DNA of 64,000 nucleotides from Paraburkholderia fungorum (GCF_003610895.1 NZ_MCAS01000023.1:310001-374000), one strand, 5' to 3'; shown: positions 7,903 to 16,685, numbered from the stretch's first letter. Translations and numbers: made by a program. Notes: generated by a model from the sequence alone, not told the origin.

Positions 7903-9030
7903 GTGTCCAGGTCGGTGTCCAAAACGGCTTCCGCGAAGGCGGCCTCCGCAAAGGCGGCCTCCGCGAAGGCGGCCTCCGCGAAGGCGTCATCTTCGGCAAA
8001 GCGCCCGCAGCCCGAGGCTCAGCCGTTGCATCCGGCCGGGGGGCTTTCGATTGCGCAGGTGGCGCAGCAGGCGGGGGTCTCGGTGGCGACGGTGTCGCGC
8101 GTGCTGAACGGTCACGAAAACGTGCGGCCAGTCACGCGCGACAAGGTATTGGCAGCGGTCGACGCCAGCGGTTATCGCGTCAACGAACTCGCGCGCAACC
8201 TGCGCACCGCCGAAAGCCGTCTGCTGCTGACCATGGTGCCCGACGTCGGCAACCCTTTTTATGCGGAAATCGTGCGCGGCATCGACAGCGTCGCGCGCCA
8301 GCACGGCTACTTCATGCTGCTCTGCGACACGGGCGCCGATCCGGGGCGCGAGCGCAGTTATTTCGATCTGCTGCGCCGCCGCCGCGCGGATGGCGCGATC
8401 TGTCTCGATCCCGCCACCATCCAGCAGGCGCTTGGCGAAGCCTCCAGCGCGCTGCCCTGGGTCGCGTGCTGCGAATTCGATCCGGCGATGGGCGTGCCGT
8501 ACGTCGGTATCGACAACTATCGGGCGGCGGGCGACGCGGTGCGGCATCTGCTCGCGCGCGGCCATCGGCGCATCGGGCTGATCAATTCGGACATCGACTA
8601 TCTGTACGCCCGGCAACGTCAGCAGGGCTATCTGGACGCGTTGACCGAGGCGGGCATCACGCCGCACGAGCGTTGGCGCATGAATCTAAACAGTCTCGAC
8701 TACGAGGCAGGGGCATCGGCCGCGGCCTTGCTGATGGAGCAGCCCGACGCGCCGAGCGCGATCTTCGCCGTGTCCGACACGCTGGCGATCGGCGTGATCC
8801 ACGGTTTGCGCAATGTCGGCAAGCGCGTTCCGGACGACGTCGCAGTGGTCGGCTTCGACGATATTTCGCTGGCCGCGCAAATCGATCCGCCGCTGACCAC
8901 CATCGCCCAGCCGATGCGCGAACTCGGCGAAACCGCCGCGCGCCTCCTGCTGCAACGGCTCGCGAATCCGTTGGCGAACGTGCCGGGCGTGCTCCTGCCG
9001 CATCGGCTCGTGATCCGCAGGAGCGCGTAG
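7903..9030 (+). CDS. LacI/GalR-family transcriptional regulator of a sugar operon
   Basis: A 375-residue regulator. The HTH LSIAQVAQQAGVSVATVSRV lies at about residues 49-67, followed by the hinge, then a periplasmic-binding-type effector domain (LLLTMVPDVGNPFYAEIVRG, YVGIDNYRAAGDAVRHLLAR, IFAVSDTLAIGVI, VAVVGFDDISLA). A low-complexity N-terminal extension of about 45 residues, built from four ASAKA repeats, precedes the HTH; most LacI proteins start almost at the HTH. The GTG at 7903 is the most upstream start; another GTG at 7915 is possible and both keep the repeats. It is first gene of the operon, 3 bp from the ABC ATPase gene, with a palindromic operator just upstream. Confidence 0.9.
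   Translation: MSRSVSKTASAKAASAKAASAKAASAKASSSAKRPQPEAQPLHPAGGLSIAQVAQQAGVSVATVSRVLNGHENVRPVTRDKVLAAVDASGYRVNELARNLRTAESRLLLTMVPDVGNPFYAEIVRGIDSVARQHGYFMLLCDTGADPGRERSYFDLLRRRRADGAICLDPATIQQALGEASSALPWVACCEFDPAMGVPYVGIDNYRAAGDAVRHLLARGHRRIGLINSDIDYLYARQRQQGYLDALTEAGITPHERWRMNLNSLDYEAGASAAALLMEQPDAPSAIFAVSDTLAIGVIHGLRNVGKRVPDDVAVVGFDDISLAAQIDPPLTTIAQPMRELGETAARLLLQRLANPLANVPGVLLPHRLVIRRSA
7927..7986 (+). repeat. Four tandem 15-bp repeats in the LacI-type gene
   Basis: Four consecutive copies of a 15-bp unit (consensus GCCTCCGCGAAGGCG) encode Ala-Ser-Ala-Lys-Ala. Copies differ at one or two bases. The length keeps the reading frame, so copy number can vary without inactivating the gene. Confidence 0.9.
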
Positions 9031-9033
9031 GCC

Positions 9034-10521
9034 ATGAGTCTCGCTATTCGTTTCGACGATATCCGCAAAGACTTCGGCCCGGTGCGCGTGTTGCACGGCG
9101 TGAGTTTCGAGCTGGCGCCGGGGCGCATCTATGGATTGCTCGGCGAGAACGGCGCGGGCAAGTCGACGCTGATGAAAATCCTCGCCGGCTACGAAACGGC
9201 AACCTCGGGCGCCGTACTGGTCGACGGCCATGCGCAACAGTTCAGCGGTTCGCGCGACGCGGAAGTGGCCGGCATCGTGCTGATTCACCAGGAGTTCAAT
9301 CTCGCCGAGCATCTGACAATTGCGCAGAACATGTATCTCGGCCACGAAAAAAAGCGCGGCTGGTTCGTCGACGACGCCGCAATGCGAACCGACGCCGCCC
9401 GATATCTCGCGCAAGTCGGTCTCGAGAAAGCGCCGGATACGCGGGTGCGCGAGTTGATCGTCGCGGAAAAGCAGATGGTGGAGATCGCGAAAGCGCTGTC
9501 ACGCCGCGCGCGTTTGCTGATCATGGATGAACCGACCGCCACGCTCACGCCGTCGGAAACCGAGCGCCTCTTCACGTTGATGGCGAAGCTCAAGGCCGAT
9601 GGCGTAACCCTCATCTACATCTCGCACAAACTGGACGAAGTCGAGCGCATTACCGACGAAGTGATCGTGATGCGCGACGGCCGCTTTGTCGCGCGCGGCG
9701 CAACCGCGGGGCTCGCACGGCAGCAGATGGCGAATCTGATGGTCGGGCGCGACGTATCCGATATGTTCCCCGACAAGGTCGCCGTGCCGGCCGAAGCGCC
9801 AATCGCGTTGAAAGTAACGGGCCTCGCCGTGCCGGACTGGGTCGAGGATCTGAGCTTCGAGGTGCGTGCCGGCGAGGTGCTGGGCTTTGCCGGCCTGGTC
9901 GGCGCGGGTCGCACGGAAGCGTTTGAAGCGATCCTCGGTCTGCGCAAACGCACCGCGGGACACATCGAAATCGCTGGCCGCCGCGCCGATCTGAAAAACC
10001 CACGCGAGGCCATGCGTCACGGCCTCACCTATCTGAGCGAGGACCGCAAAGGCAAAGGGCTGCATGTGAATCTGAGCTTGCAGGACAACGTCACACTGAT
10101 GACGCTCGAACGCTACGCGCACCCGTTGCTCGATATGAAAGCGGGGCGCGCGGCATTGACGAAAGCGGTGAGCGACTTCGGCATTCGCACCGGCGATCTG
10201 TCGAGCCGCGCGCGCATGCTCTCGGGCGGCAATCAGCAGAAGCTCGCGCTCGCCAAATTCCTGCAGCCCGATCCGAATGTGATCGTGCTCGACGAGCCGA
10301 CGCGCGGCGTCGATGTCGGTGCGAAACGCGACATTTATTTTCTGATTCATCGTCTTGCCGCGCAGGGCCGCGCGGTAGTCGTCATTTCATCCGAATTGAT
10401 CGAGCTGATCGGCCTGTGCCATCGCGTTGCCGTGATGCGTGCGGGACGCCTGCAAACTACGCTCACGCTCGAGCATCTGACCGAAGAGGAGTTGATCGCC
10501 CATGCGACCGGCACCCACTGA
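9034..10521 (+). CDS. Sugar ABC importer ATP-binding protein (two-domain, RbsA/XylG type)
   Basis: A 495-residue protein with two nucleotide-binding domains, the architecture of class II carbohydrate importers. The first domain has Walker A GENGAGKST at residues 37-45, VLIHQEFNLAEHLTIAQNMY and the Walker B region LLIMDEPTATLTPSE. The second has the degenerate loop GLVGAGRTEAFEAILG, SEDRKGKGLHVNLSLQDNVT, signature LSGGNQQKLALAKFL and Walker B VIVLDEPTRGVDVGAK. ATG at 9034 has AGGAG about 10 nt upstream, within the end of the regulator gene. It overlaps the permease gene by 20 bp, implying translational coupling. It energises import of an unidentified sugar or polyol. Confidence 0.93.
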   Translation: MSLAIRFDDIRKDFGPVRVLHGVSFELAPGRIYGLLGENGAGKSTLMKILAGYETATSGAVLVDGHAQQFSGSRDAEVAGIVLIHQEFNLAEHLTIAQNMYLGHEKKRGWFVDDAAMRTDAARYLAQVGLEKAPDTRVRELIVAEKQMVEIAKALSRRARLLIMDEPTATLTPSETERLFTLMAKLKADGVTLIYISHKLDEVERITDEVIVMRDGRFVARGATAGLARQQMANLMVGRDVSDMFPDKVAVPAEAPIALKVTGLAVPDWVEDLSFEVRAGEVLGFAGLVGAGRTEAFEAILGLRKRTAGHIEIAGRRADLKNPREAMRHGLTYLSEDRKGKGLHVNLSLQDNVTLMTLERYAHPLLDMKAGRAALTKAVSDFGIRTGDLSSRARMLSGGNQQKLALAKFLQPDPNVIVLDEPTRGVDVGAKRDIYFLIHRLAAQGRAVVVISSELIELIGLCHRVAVMRAGRLQTTLTLEHLTEEELIAHATGTH

Positions 10522-11515
10522 AGCTGTCCAATCCGGCCGCGCGCTGCGTTTCGCGCATCGTCTCTATGCGCTCGGGCCGCTGGTTGGGCTGATCGCGCTG
10601 TGCATTGTCGGCACGCTGCTCAATCGCGACTTCGCGACGCTCGACAACATGATGAACGTGCTCACGCGCACGTCGTTCATCGGCATCATCGCGGTCGGCA
10701 TGACCTTCGTGATTATTTCGGGCGGCATCGACCTGTCGGTCGGGTCGATGGCGGCGCTGATCGCGGGCAGCATGATCTGGCTGATGAACGGGCTGGCTGC
10801 CGGTGTCGGCGGCCACGCGTTCGCGCCTTTGCTGATCGTGACGATCGGCATCGTGTTCGCGTTGGTGCTCGGCGGACTGTTCGGCTGTGCCCACGGATTG
10901 TTGATTACCAAAGGGCGCATCGAGCCTTTCATCGTGACCTTGGGCACGCTGGGCATTTTTCGCGCGGTGCTGACGTGGCTCGCGGATGGCGGCGCGCTGA
11001 CTCTGGATAACTCCTTGTCCGACTTATACGGGCCGGTTTATTACGCGAGTCTGTTTGGCGTGCCGGTACCGATCTGGGTGTTCCTGATCGTCGCGGCGGG
11101 CGGCGCGTTGATCCTTAACCGCACGGCGTTTGGCCGCCACGTGCAGGCGATCGGTTCGAACGAACAGGTGGCACGGTACGCCGCGATTCGCGTCGATACG
11201 GTGAAGATCATCACGTACGTCCTGCTTGGCATTTGCGTGGGCGTGGCTACGGTGCTGTACGTGCCGCGACTCGGCTCGGCCACGCCGACCACCGGCCTGC
11301 TTTGGGAGCTGGAAGCGATTGCATCGGTGGTGGTGGGCGGCACCGCGCTGAAAGGTGGCGAAGGGCGCGTGGTCGGCACCGTGATCGGCGCGATCCTGCT
11401 TTCGGTGATCGCCAACATTCTGAATCTGACCAGCATCATCAGCGTGTATCTGAACGCGGCGGTGCAGGGTGTCGTGATTATCTTCGTCGCGTTCGTGCAG
11501 CGTGGACGGCGGTAA
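10502..11515 (+). CDS. Sugar ABC importer permease (RbsC family)
   Basis: A 337-residue integral membrane protein with about eight to ten hydrophobic segments. It has the RbsC-family landmarks GIIAVGMTFVIISGGIDLSV, GLFGCAHGLLITKGRIEPFI and the late cluster ELEAIASVVVGGTALKGGEG. ATG at 10502 overlaps the end of the ATPase gene by 20 bp. Such permeases normally form homodimers with one two-domain ATPase and receive sugar from a periplasmic binding protein, here probably the product of 11703-12665. The gene is followed by a 187-bp spacer with duplicated sequence. Confidence 0.92.
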   Translation: MRPAPTEAVQSGRALRFAHRLYALGPLVGLIALCIVGTLLNRDFATLDNMMNVLTRTSFIGIIAVGMTFVIISGGIDLSVGSMAALIAGSMIWLMNGLAAGVGGHAFAPLLIVTIGIVFALVLGGLFGCAHGLLITKGRIEPFIVTLGTLGIFRAVLTWLADGGALTLDNSLSDLYGPVYYASLFGVPVPIWVFLIVAAGGALILNRTAFGRHVQAIGSNEQVARYAAIRVDTVKIITYVLLGICVGVATVLYVPRLGSATPTTGLLWELEAIASVVVGGTALKGGEGRVVGTVIGAILLSVIANILNLTSIISVYLNAAVQGVVIIFVAFVQRGRR

Positions 11516-11594
11516 GTAGTGGACGTTGAGCTTCAAGGGATACAACGGCAAGTTCGGGAATCGGGGCGCATGAGCGCCTCGTAACGCAACTATG

Positions 11595-11691
11595 TTGCAT
11601 GGAACCGGAGTGTGAGCTTTGCATGGGACCGGAGTAACGCACTAAAGTGCGAACTCCGATCGACAGCTAAAGCGCGAACTCTGGTCGACAG
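11595..11691 (+). repeat. Two adjacent imperfect duplications in the spacer before the binding-protein gene
   Basis: TTGCATGGAACCGGAGT (11595-11611) recurs at 11619-11635 with one mismatch, a 24-bp period. Immediately after, TAAAGTGCGAACTCCGATCG with CACG-free tail ACAG (11643-11666) recurs at 11668-11691 with three mismatches, a 25-bp period. The blocks end at the AGGAG ribosome site of the binding-protein gene. Function unknown: possible regulator sites, or an mRNA structure that raises expression of the binding protein relative to the membrane components. Confidence 0.75.
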
Positions 11692-11702
11692 GAGACACAA
11701 CC

Positions 11703-12665
11703 ATGAAGCAGGTCATTCGAGCGATCGGCGCCGGCGTGCTGGCGGTAGGGATATTGGGCACGGCAGGTGTGGCGCGTGCCGACGAGAAAGTTACGCTAGG
11801 CGTTGCGATTCCGACGGCCGATCACGGCTTTACAGGCGGCATCGTGTGGTGGGCGAACAAGGCGAAAGCCGATCTGGAGAAAGCGCATCCTGATCTGAAG
11901 GTGATCGTGAAGACCGCCGCGGGCGCACCCGAACAGGCGAACCAGCTGCAGGATCTGGTGACGGTGAACAAGATCAACGCGCTGGTGATTTTCCCGTTCG
12001 AATCGGCATCGCTCACACAGCCCGTCGCACAGGTGAAGAAGAAGGGCGTGTATGTGACGGTGGTGGATCGCGGACTGACGGATACCAGCGCACAGGATGC
12101 CTACGTGGCGGGTGACAACACCGCGTTCGGCAAGATTCCCGCCGAGTACCTGGCGAAGGAACTGGGCGGCAAGGGCAACATCGTTGCGTTGCGCGGCATT
12201 CCGACCACGCTCGACAACGAGCGCTGGACCGCGTTCACGAACGTGATCAAGAACTATCCGGAGATGAAGATCCTCGACGCGAGGTACGCGAACTGGAATC
12301 GCGACGACGCGTTCAAGGTGATGCAGGACTACCTCACGCGCTTCAAGCATATCGACGCGGTCTGGGCTGCCGACGACGACATGGCCGTCGGCGTCCTCAA
12401 GGCGATCGAGCAGGCCAAGCGCAGCGACATCAAGATCGTCTTCGGCGGCGCGGGCTCGAAGGGTATGGTGAAGAACGTGATGGACGGCGCGCCGATGATC
12501 AAGGCCGACGTCTCATACTCGCCGAAATTCATCTACGACGCGATCAAGCTCACCGCCGAAGCACGTCTGAAGGGAGACAAACTTCCGCCGACCACGATCA
12601 TTCCATCGGTGCTGATTACGAAGGAAAACGCGCAGCAGTTCTATTTTCCTGATTCGCCGTTCTGA
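11703..12665 (+). CDS. Periplasmic sugar-binding protein (RbsB-like)
   Basis: A 320-residue exported protein. The signal peptide (MKQVIRAIGAGVLAVGILGT, cleavage probably after ARA) is followed by the type I periplasmic-binding fold: VTLGVAIPTADHGFTGGIVW, DLVTVNKINALVIFPFES, GVYVTVVDRGL, AYVAGDNTAFGKIPAEYLAK, IDAVWAADDDMAVGVLKAIE. These are RbsB-type landmarks, including the D-N-x-x-F-G ligand region. ATG 11703 follows an AGGAG site at 8 nt. It supplies the importer encoded just upstream. The ligand cannot be read from the sequence; co-transcribed isomerase and dehydrogenase genes suggest a sugar, polyol or inositol-like compound. Confidence 0.92.
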   Translation: MKQVIRAIGAGVLAVGILGTAGVARADEKVTLGVAIPTADHGFTGGIVWWANKAKADLEKAHPDLKVIVKTAAGAPEQANQLQDLVTVNKINALVIFPFESASLTQPVAQVKKKGVYVTVVDRGLTDTSAQDAYVAGDNTAFGKIPAEYLAKELGGKGNIVALRGIPTTLDNERWTAFTNVIKNYPEMKILDARYANWNRDDAFKVMQDYLTRFKHIDAVWAADDDMAVGVLKAIEQAKRSDIKIVFGGAGSKGMVKNVMDGAPMIKADVSYSPKFIYDAIKLTAEARLKGDKLPPTTIIPSVLITKENAQQFYFPDSPF

Positions 12666-12771
12666 TTCCGGGCGTCCGGAGCGCGCTTGCCGTCAGTCTG
12701 CCCGCAAAGGCATGAGGCAGAGAGATGAGGCAGAGGCAGGGCAGGCGCGCCATAGTTCGAGGAACCGTACG

Positions 12772-13821
12772 ATGAAAACCATCAAAGGGCCGGCGATTTT
12801 TCTCGCCCAGTTCATGGGCGACGAGGTGCCGTTCGACAATTTTGCGCACCTGGCGGGCTGGGCGGCGAGTCTTGGTTTCAAGGGTATCCAGGTGCCATGC
12901 GACACCCGCCTGATCGATCTTGAACAGGCGGCGGCGAGCCAGACGTATTGCGACGAATTGCGTGAGATCGCGGAAAACTCGGGCGTGACGATCACCGAAT
13001 TGTCGACGCATCTGCAAGGGCAACTTGTCGCCGTGCATCCCGCCTATGACACCTTGTTCGATGGCTTTGCCGCGCAGCACGTGCGCGGCAATCCTCTCGC
13101 GCGCACCCAGTGGGCGATCGAGCAGATGAAGCTGGCGGCGAAGGCGTCACAACGTCTGGGATTGAACACCCATGTGTCGTTTTCCGGGGCGCTGGCGTGG
13201 CCATATCTTTATCCGTGGCCGCAGCGCCCGGCGGGGTTGATCGAGGCCGCTTTCGACGAACTCGCGCGCCGCTGGGTGCCCATTCTCGATGCATTCGACG
13301 AAGCCGGTGTGGACGTGTGCTACGAGCTGCACCCGGGCGAAGACCTGTACGACGGCGTGACCTTCGAACGCTTTCTGGATGCGGTGAAACAGCACGCGCG
13401 CGCGAACATCCTCTACGACCCGAGCCATTTCGTCCTGCAGCAACTCGACTACCTCGCGTTCATCGACATCTATCACGAGCGCATCAAGGCGTTCCATGTG
13501 AAAGACGCGGAGTTTCGCCCGAGCGGCAAACAAGGTGTGTACGGCGGCTATAGCGGCTGGGTTGAACGCGCGGGGCGCTTCCGGTCGCTGGGTGACGGGC
13601 AGATCGATTTCGGCGCGATCTTCTCAAAGATGGCGCAGTACGATTTTCCAGGCTGGGCGGTGCTGGAATGGGAGTGCGCGCTGAAGCATCCGCAGGACGG
13701 CGCGCGTGAAGGTGCGGAGTTTATTCGCCGTCACATCATTCGCGTAGCCGAGCACGCGTTCGATGATTTTGCGGGCAGCGGTGTGGATGCGGGACAGTTG
13801 AAGCGTGTGCTAGGCATTTGA
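12772..13821 (+). CDS. Sugar phosphate isomerase/epimerase-type TIM-barrel protein
   Basis: A 349-residue protein of the xylose-isomerase-like TIM-barrel superfamily. ATG 12772 (MKTIKGPAIFLAQFMGDEVP) has GAGGAA upstream; the open frame extends 20 codons further without a better start. Metal-binding strands of this superfamily are visible: VCYELHPGEDLYDGVTFERF (Glu and His), ILYDPSHFVLQQLDYLAFID (Asp, His), IKAFHVKDAEF (His, Asp) and WAVLEWECALKHPQDGAREG near the end (Glu). Members isomerise or epimerise sugars, dehydrate inosose, or act on 3-keto sugars together with a Gfo/Idh/MocA dehydrogenase, which is the next gene. The exact reaction is not assignable here. Confidence 0.85.
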   Translation: MKTIKGPAIFLAQFMGDEVPFDNFAHLAGWAASLGFKGIQVPCDTRLIDLEQAAASQTYCDELREIAENSGVTITELSTHLQGQLVAVHPAYDTLFDGFAAQHVRGNPLARTQWAIEQMKLAAKASQRLGLNTHVSFSGALAWPYLYPWPQRPAGLIEAAFDELARRWVPILDAFDEAGVDVCYELHPGEDLYDGVTFERFLDAVKQHARANILYDPSHFVLQQLDYLAFIDIYHERIKAFHVKDAEFRPSGKQGVYGGYSGWVERAGRFRSLGDGQIDFGAIFSKMAQYDFPGWAVLEWECALKHPQDGAREGAEFIRRHIIRVAEHAFDDFAGSGVDAGQLKRVLGI

Positions 13822-13905
13822 CTGCGGTCTTTCGTTGAGTCGAGGGCATGCTGGTTGCGGCCGGGCAGTGACGCAGCCGAAGCAGACCACAAAGGAGTGA
13901 GGGCG

Positions 13906-15075
13906 ATGTTGCAAGGAAAACCCGGAAAGCCCGAAAGACTCAAGCTCGGCATGGTCGGCGGCGGACAAGGCGCGTTTATCGGCCCGGTGCATCGAATCGC
14001 GGCGCGGCTCGACGACCGGTTCGAACTGGTGGCGGGCGCGTTGTCGTCCGATCCGCAGCGCGCGCAAGCGAGCGCCGCCGAAGCGGGTATCGCGCGCAGC
14101 TACGCAGACTGGCGAGAGATGGCGCACGCCGAAGCCGCGCGCGACGACGGTATCGATGCGGTTGCGATCGTCACGCCGAATCATCTGCATGCGCCGGTTG
14201 CGACGGCTTTTCTCGAAGCGGGCATCCATGTGATCTGCGACAAGCCGCTGGCGATTTCGCTGGCGGAAGGCGAGGCGCTAGCGAAACTCGCGCGCGAGAA
14301 GAACAGGTTGTTCGCGCTGACGCATACGTATTCCGGTTATCCGCTGGTGCGCCACGCTCGCGAGCTCGTCGAAAACGGTGCGCTCGGCGAAATACGCGTG
14401 GTGCAAGTCGAATACGCGCAGGACTGGCTGGCGGAACCGGTAGAAACGGGCGGCACGAACAAGCAGGCTGGCTGGCGTACGGACCCGTCGTTAGCGGGCC
14501 CTGCCGGCTGTCTCGGCGACATCGGCACGCATGCGTATCACCTCGCTGCCTTCATTACAGGGATGACGCCGTCGTCGCTATCAGCCGAGCTGCATACGTT
14601 CGTGCCGGGACGCCGTATCGACGACCACGTGCAGGCGATGCTGCGCTATCCGAATGGCGCGCGCGGCATGCTATGGGCGAGCCAGGTGGCGAGCGGCGCG
14701 GAAAATGCGCTGCGTCTACGGATATATGGAACGAAAGCGAGTCTCGCCTTCGATCAGGAGAATCCGAACGAATTGTGGTTTACGCCGCTGGGTGGGTCGG
14801 CTGAGCGTCTCACTCGAGGACGAGTTAAAAGCGCAATAGCCGCGCATGCGACGCGCGTGCCGCAGGGACATCCTGAGGGTTATCTGGAAGCGTTCGCGCA
14901 GTTGTACAAAGATGCGGCGTTACAGATTGAGGCGTTGGATGCGGGCCAACCATTGCCCGCTGAAAGTCTGCTGCTCACAACGGTGGATGAAGGCGTGGCT
15001 GGCCTGCGCTTCATTGATGCAGTGTTGGCAAGCAGTGCGGCGGATGGTCAGTGGCGCCCAATAGAGCCAGGTTGA
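13906..15075 (+). CDS. Gfo/Idh/MocA-family oxidoreductase
   Basis: A 389-residue NAD(P)-dependent dehydrogenase. ATG 13906 has an AAGGAG site; a TTG 17 codons upstream lacks one. The N-terminal Rossmann domain shows KLGMVGGGQGAFIGPVHRIA, DAVAIVTPNHLHAPVATAFL and the family hallmark HVICDKPLAISLAEGEALAK, where the Glu/Asp-Lys-Pro lysine serves catalysis. The second domain includes EIRVVQVEYAQDWLAEPVE and CLGDIGTHAYHLAAFITG, with the conserved Asp-Ile-Gly-Thr-His-Ala. It is last gene of the sugar operon, 84 bp after the isomerase gene. The partnership suggests oxidation of the imported sugar or polyol to a keto form that the isomerase uses. Confidence 0.9.
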   Translation: MLQGKPGKPERLKLGMVGGGQGAFIGPVHRIAARLDDRFELVAGALSSDPQRAQASAAEAGIARSYADWREMAHAEAARDDGIDAVAIVTPNHLHAPVATAFLEAGIHVICDKPLAISLAEGEALAKLAREKNRLFALTHTYSGYPLVRHARELVENGALGEIRVVQVEYAQDWLAEPVETGGTNKQAGWRTDPSLAGPAGCLGDIGTHAYHLAAFITGMTPSSLSAELHTFVPGRRIDDHVQAMLRYPNGARGMLWASQVASGAENALRLRIYGTKASLAFDQENPNELWFTPLGGSAERLTRGRVKSAIAAHATRVPQGHPEGYLEAFAQLYKDAALQIEALDAGQPLPAESLLLTTVDEGVAGLRFIDAVLASSAADGQWRPIEPG

Positions 15076-15124
15076 CTGTGGGCACGTGGCGCCGACACCC
15101 TGCAGCGAAGGGCACCATTAAATT

Positions 15125-16213
15125 TCAACGCCGCCTGATTTTCAACCAGGCCTTGAGCGCGCCCAGGTCCTGGAACTTCACCAGATCGTACTCGAGCGAG
15201 TGGATCTGTTCCTGCAGCATAAAAACGTCTTCCGTCAACCAGTGCATTAGCTTCTTCGGCGTGATGGGCGCCATCGGGTCGAGTCCGTAGCGGTCTTTGA
15301 ACGCCATTTCGACAAATATAATTTCATCGTCGAGTTCGCCCACCTGCTCCTTCAGTATCTTGTTGTAATGCTTGAGCCGGTCTTCGCTCAGGTTATCGAG
15401 CGCGTTCTGATCGATGTGTTCCAGTTCCAGCTGCAATTCGAGCAACTGCAGCAGGTTGTTCTTGCTGTAGGCCTCGTTGACTCGTTGCATTAGCGCGGTT
15501 TTCCGTTTGCGTTCCTCTGGATCGCTTTCGCGATCGGGATGCAACGCGCTGGCCAGCTTACGATACACCTCGCGAATCGAGCGGCTCAGTTGTGCTTCTT
15601 CTTCCTCGCGGCGCGTTTCGGCCGCCATCTGCTTCGCCGTCTTCTTTTTCGGAGCGCTTTGCGCTCGGCGCGCCTGATGCTCCGCCGCTTGCGCAGCGTC
15701 GTCCTGTTCGACATGCGCCTGCAGACGATCCAGAACTTCATCGGGCGAGTTCATGTCGAGGTCGTCCAGTTCGACGCCTAATACCGTTTCCAGCATCGAT
15801 TTCATTTCGTCTAACTCGGACGCTCTTTCGTCGTCGTAGTCGGACCCACTGTGACGGTTGTATAGCGCTTTCAACTCGTCGCTATCTTCTTCCCCGAGAC
15901 ACCTCGCCGCGAGATCGACAATGAATGCTGAAAGGGTGCGCCGTTCGGTCTGCGTGATGCGTTTCTGATTGCTTTGCGCGTCGAGCAGGTGCGCCATCTG
16001 CGCACGCAAATGTTGCATCTTGTGCTTCAGCGGCAGCAGTTCATTCACGTACTTTTGCTGGAACGCAGGCGCGAACTCTTCCCACGCGCTCAAACTGGCA
16101 CGCCGCTTTTCGATCTGTTTGATCAGCGTGTTAAACGCTTTCTGGCCCTTCGACAGGGTGGGTTGATTGTGGTCCGGCGCGATGCTGACAGACCTGGCGC
16201 TTGTCTTCGTCAT
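15125..16213 (-). CDS. Protein with C-terminally placed J-domain-like segment
   Basis: A 362-residue, strongly charged, mostly helical protein. Residues about 20-180 are rich in Glu/Asp/Lys/Gln with coiled-coil character. A J-domain-like stretch follows: REVYRKLASALHPDRESDPE places the diagnostic His-Pro-Asp at residues 225-227, then KTALMQRVNEAYSKNNLLQL matches helix III. J proteins usually carry this domain at the N-terminus, so a mid-protein location with long helical flanks is unusual. It may recruit an Hsp70 to a specific client. It is 42 bp downstream of a small gene (16256-16516) on the same strand, probably one transcript. ATG 16213 has an AGGA-type site. Confidence 0.75.
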   Translation of the reverse strand: MTKTSARSVSIAPDHNQPTLSKGQKAFNTLIKQIEKRRASLSAWEEFAPAFQQKYVNELLPLKHKMQHLRAQMAHLLDAQSNQKRITQTERRTLSAFIVDLAARCLGEEDSDELKALYNRHSGSDYDDERASELDEMKSMLETVLGVELDDLDMNSPDEVLDRLQAHVEQDDAAQAAEHQARRAQSAPKKKTAKQMAAETRREEEEAQLSRSIREVYRKLASALHPDRESDPEERKRKTALMQRVNEAYSKNNLLQLLELQLELEHIDQNALDNLSEDRLKHYNKILKEQVGELDDEIIFVEMAFKDRYGLDPMAPITPKKLMHWLTEDVFMLQEQIHSLEYDLVKFQDLGALKAWLKIRRR

Positions 16214-16255
16214 AGAGCGGATGTCTTCCTGGTCGCAGATGGGGCGCGGCGCTAT

Positions 16256-16516
16256 CTAGCTGCCCTTGCTCTTCCTGATCTGCTCTTCAAAAGCAATATC
16301 GAGCTTGCTCGCCTTGCGCGGCTTCGGCGGTCCGAAACCGTCGACGAATTTGACGAAGTCGTCGAGCGTCAGCGGATCGGAGACTTTCTTGTCCGTGCCG
16401 CTCGATTTGTCGACCAGATAAAACAGGCCGCCGGACAGGCTGATCGCGGCGAACTGCGGATTGCCGCTGCGGGTTTTCAGCCGTTCGACGGCGTGGATGG
16501 CTCGGGTGGTGCGCAT
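16256..16516 (-). CDS. Conserved small protein of unknown function (86 residues)
   Basis: An 86-residue cytoplasmic protein beginning MRTTRAIHAVERLKTRSGNP and ending in a basic tail (KASKLDIAFEEQIRKSKGS). The middle part QFAAISLSGGLFYLVDKSSG followed by PLTLDDFVKFVDGFGPPKP has the look of a small alpha/beta domain with a Gly-Gly turn. It has no signal peptide or membrane segment. It lies directly upstream of the J-domain gene and on the same strand, so the two may work together. I do not recognise a named family. Confidence 0.65.
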   Translation of the reverse strand: MRTTRAIHAVERLKTRSGNPQFAAISLSGGLFYLVDKSSGTDKKVSDPLTLDDFVKFVDGFGPPKPRKASKLDIAFEEQIRKSKGS

Positions 16517-16685
16517 GATGTGGGAAACGGCGAATTGAAGGTAAGCACTTTAACAGCAATCCGCAGCGCTGCTTTCCAGTTGGCGGTGCTGGGATTGTGC
16601 GCGCATTACCTCATGTGGCTGGGCTTACCTCGCCGCGTTTGCGGACCATCGGGAAGGGACGGCCGCGAGTGGCGAGTCGAAAATC

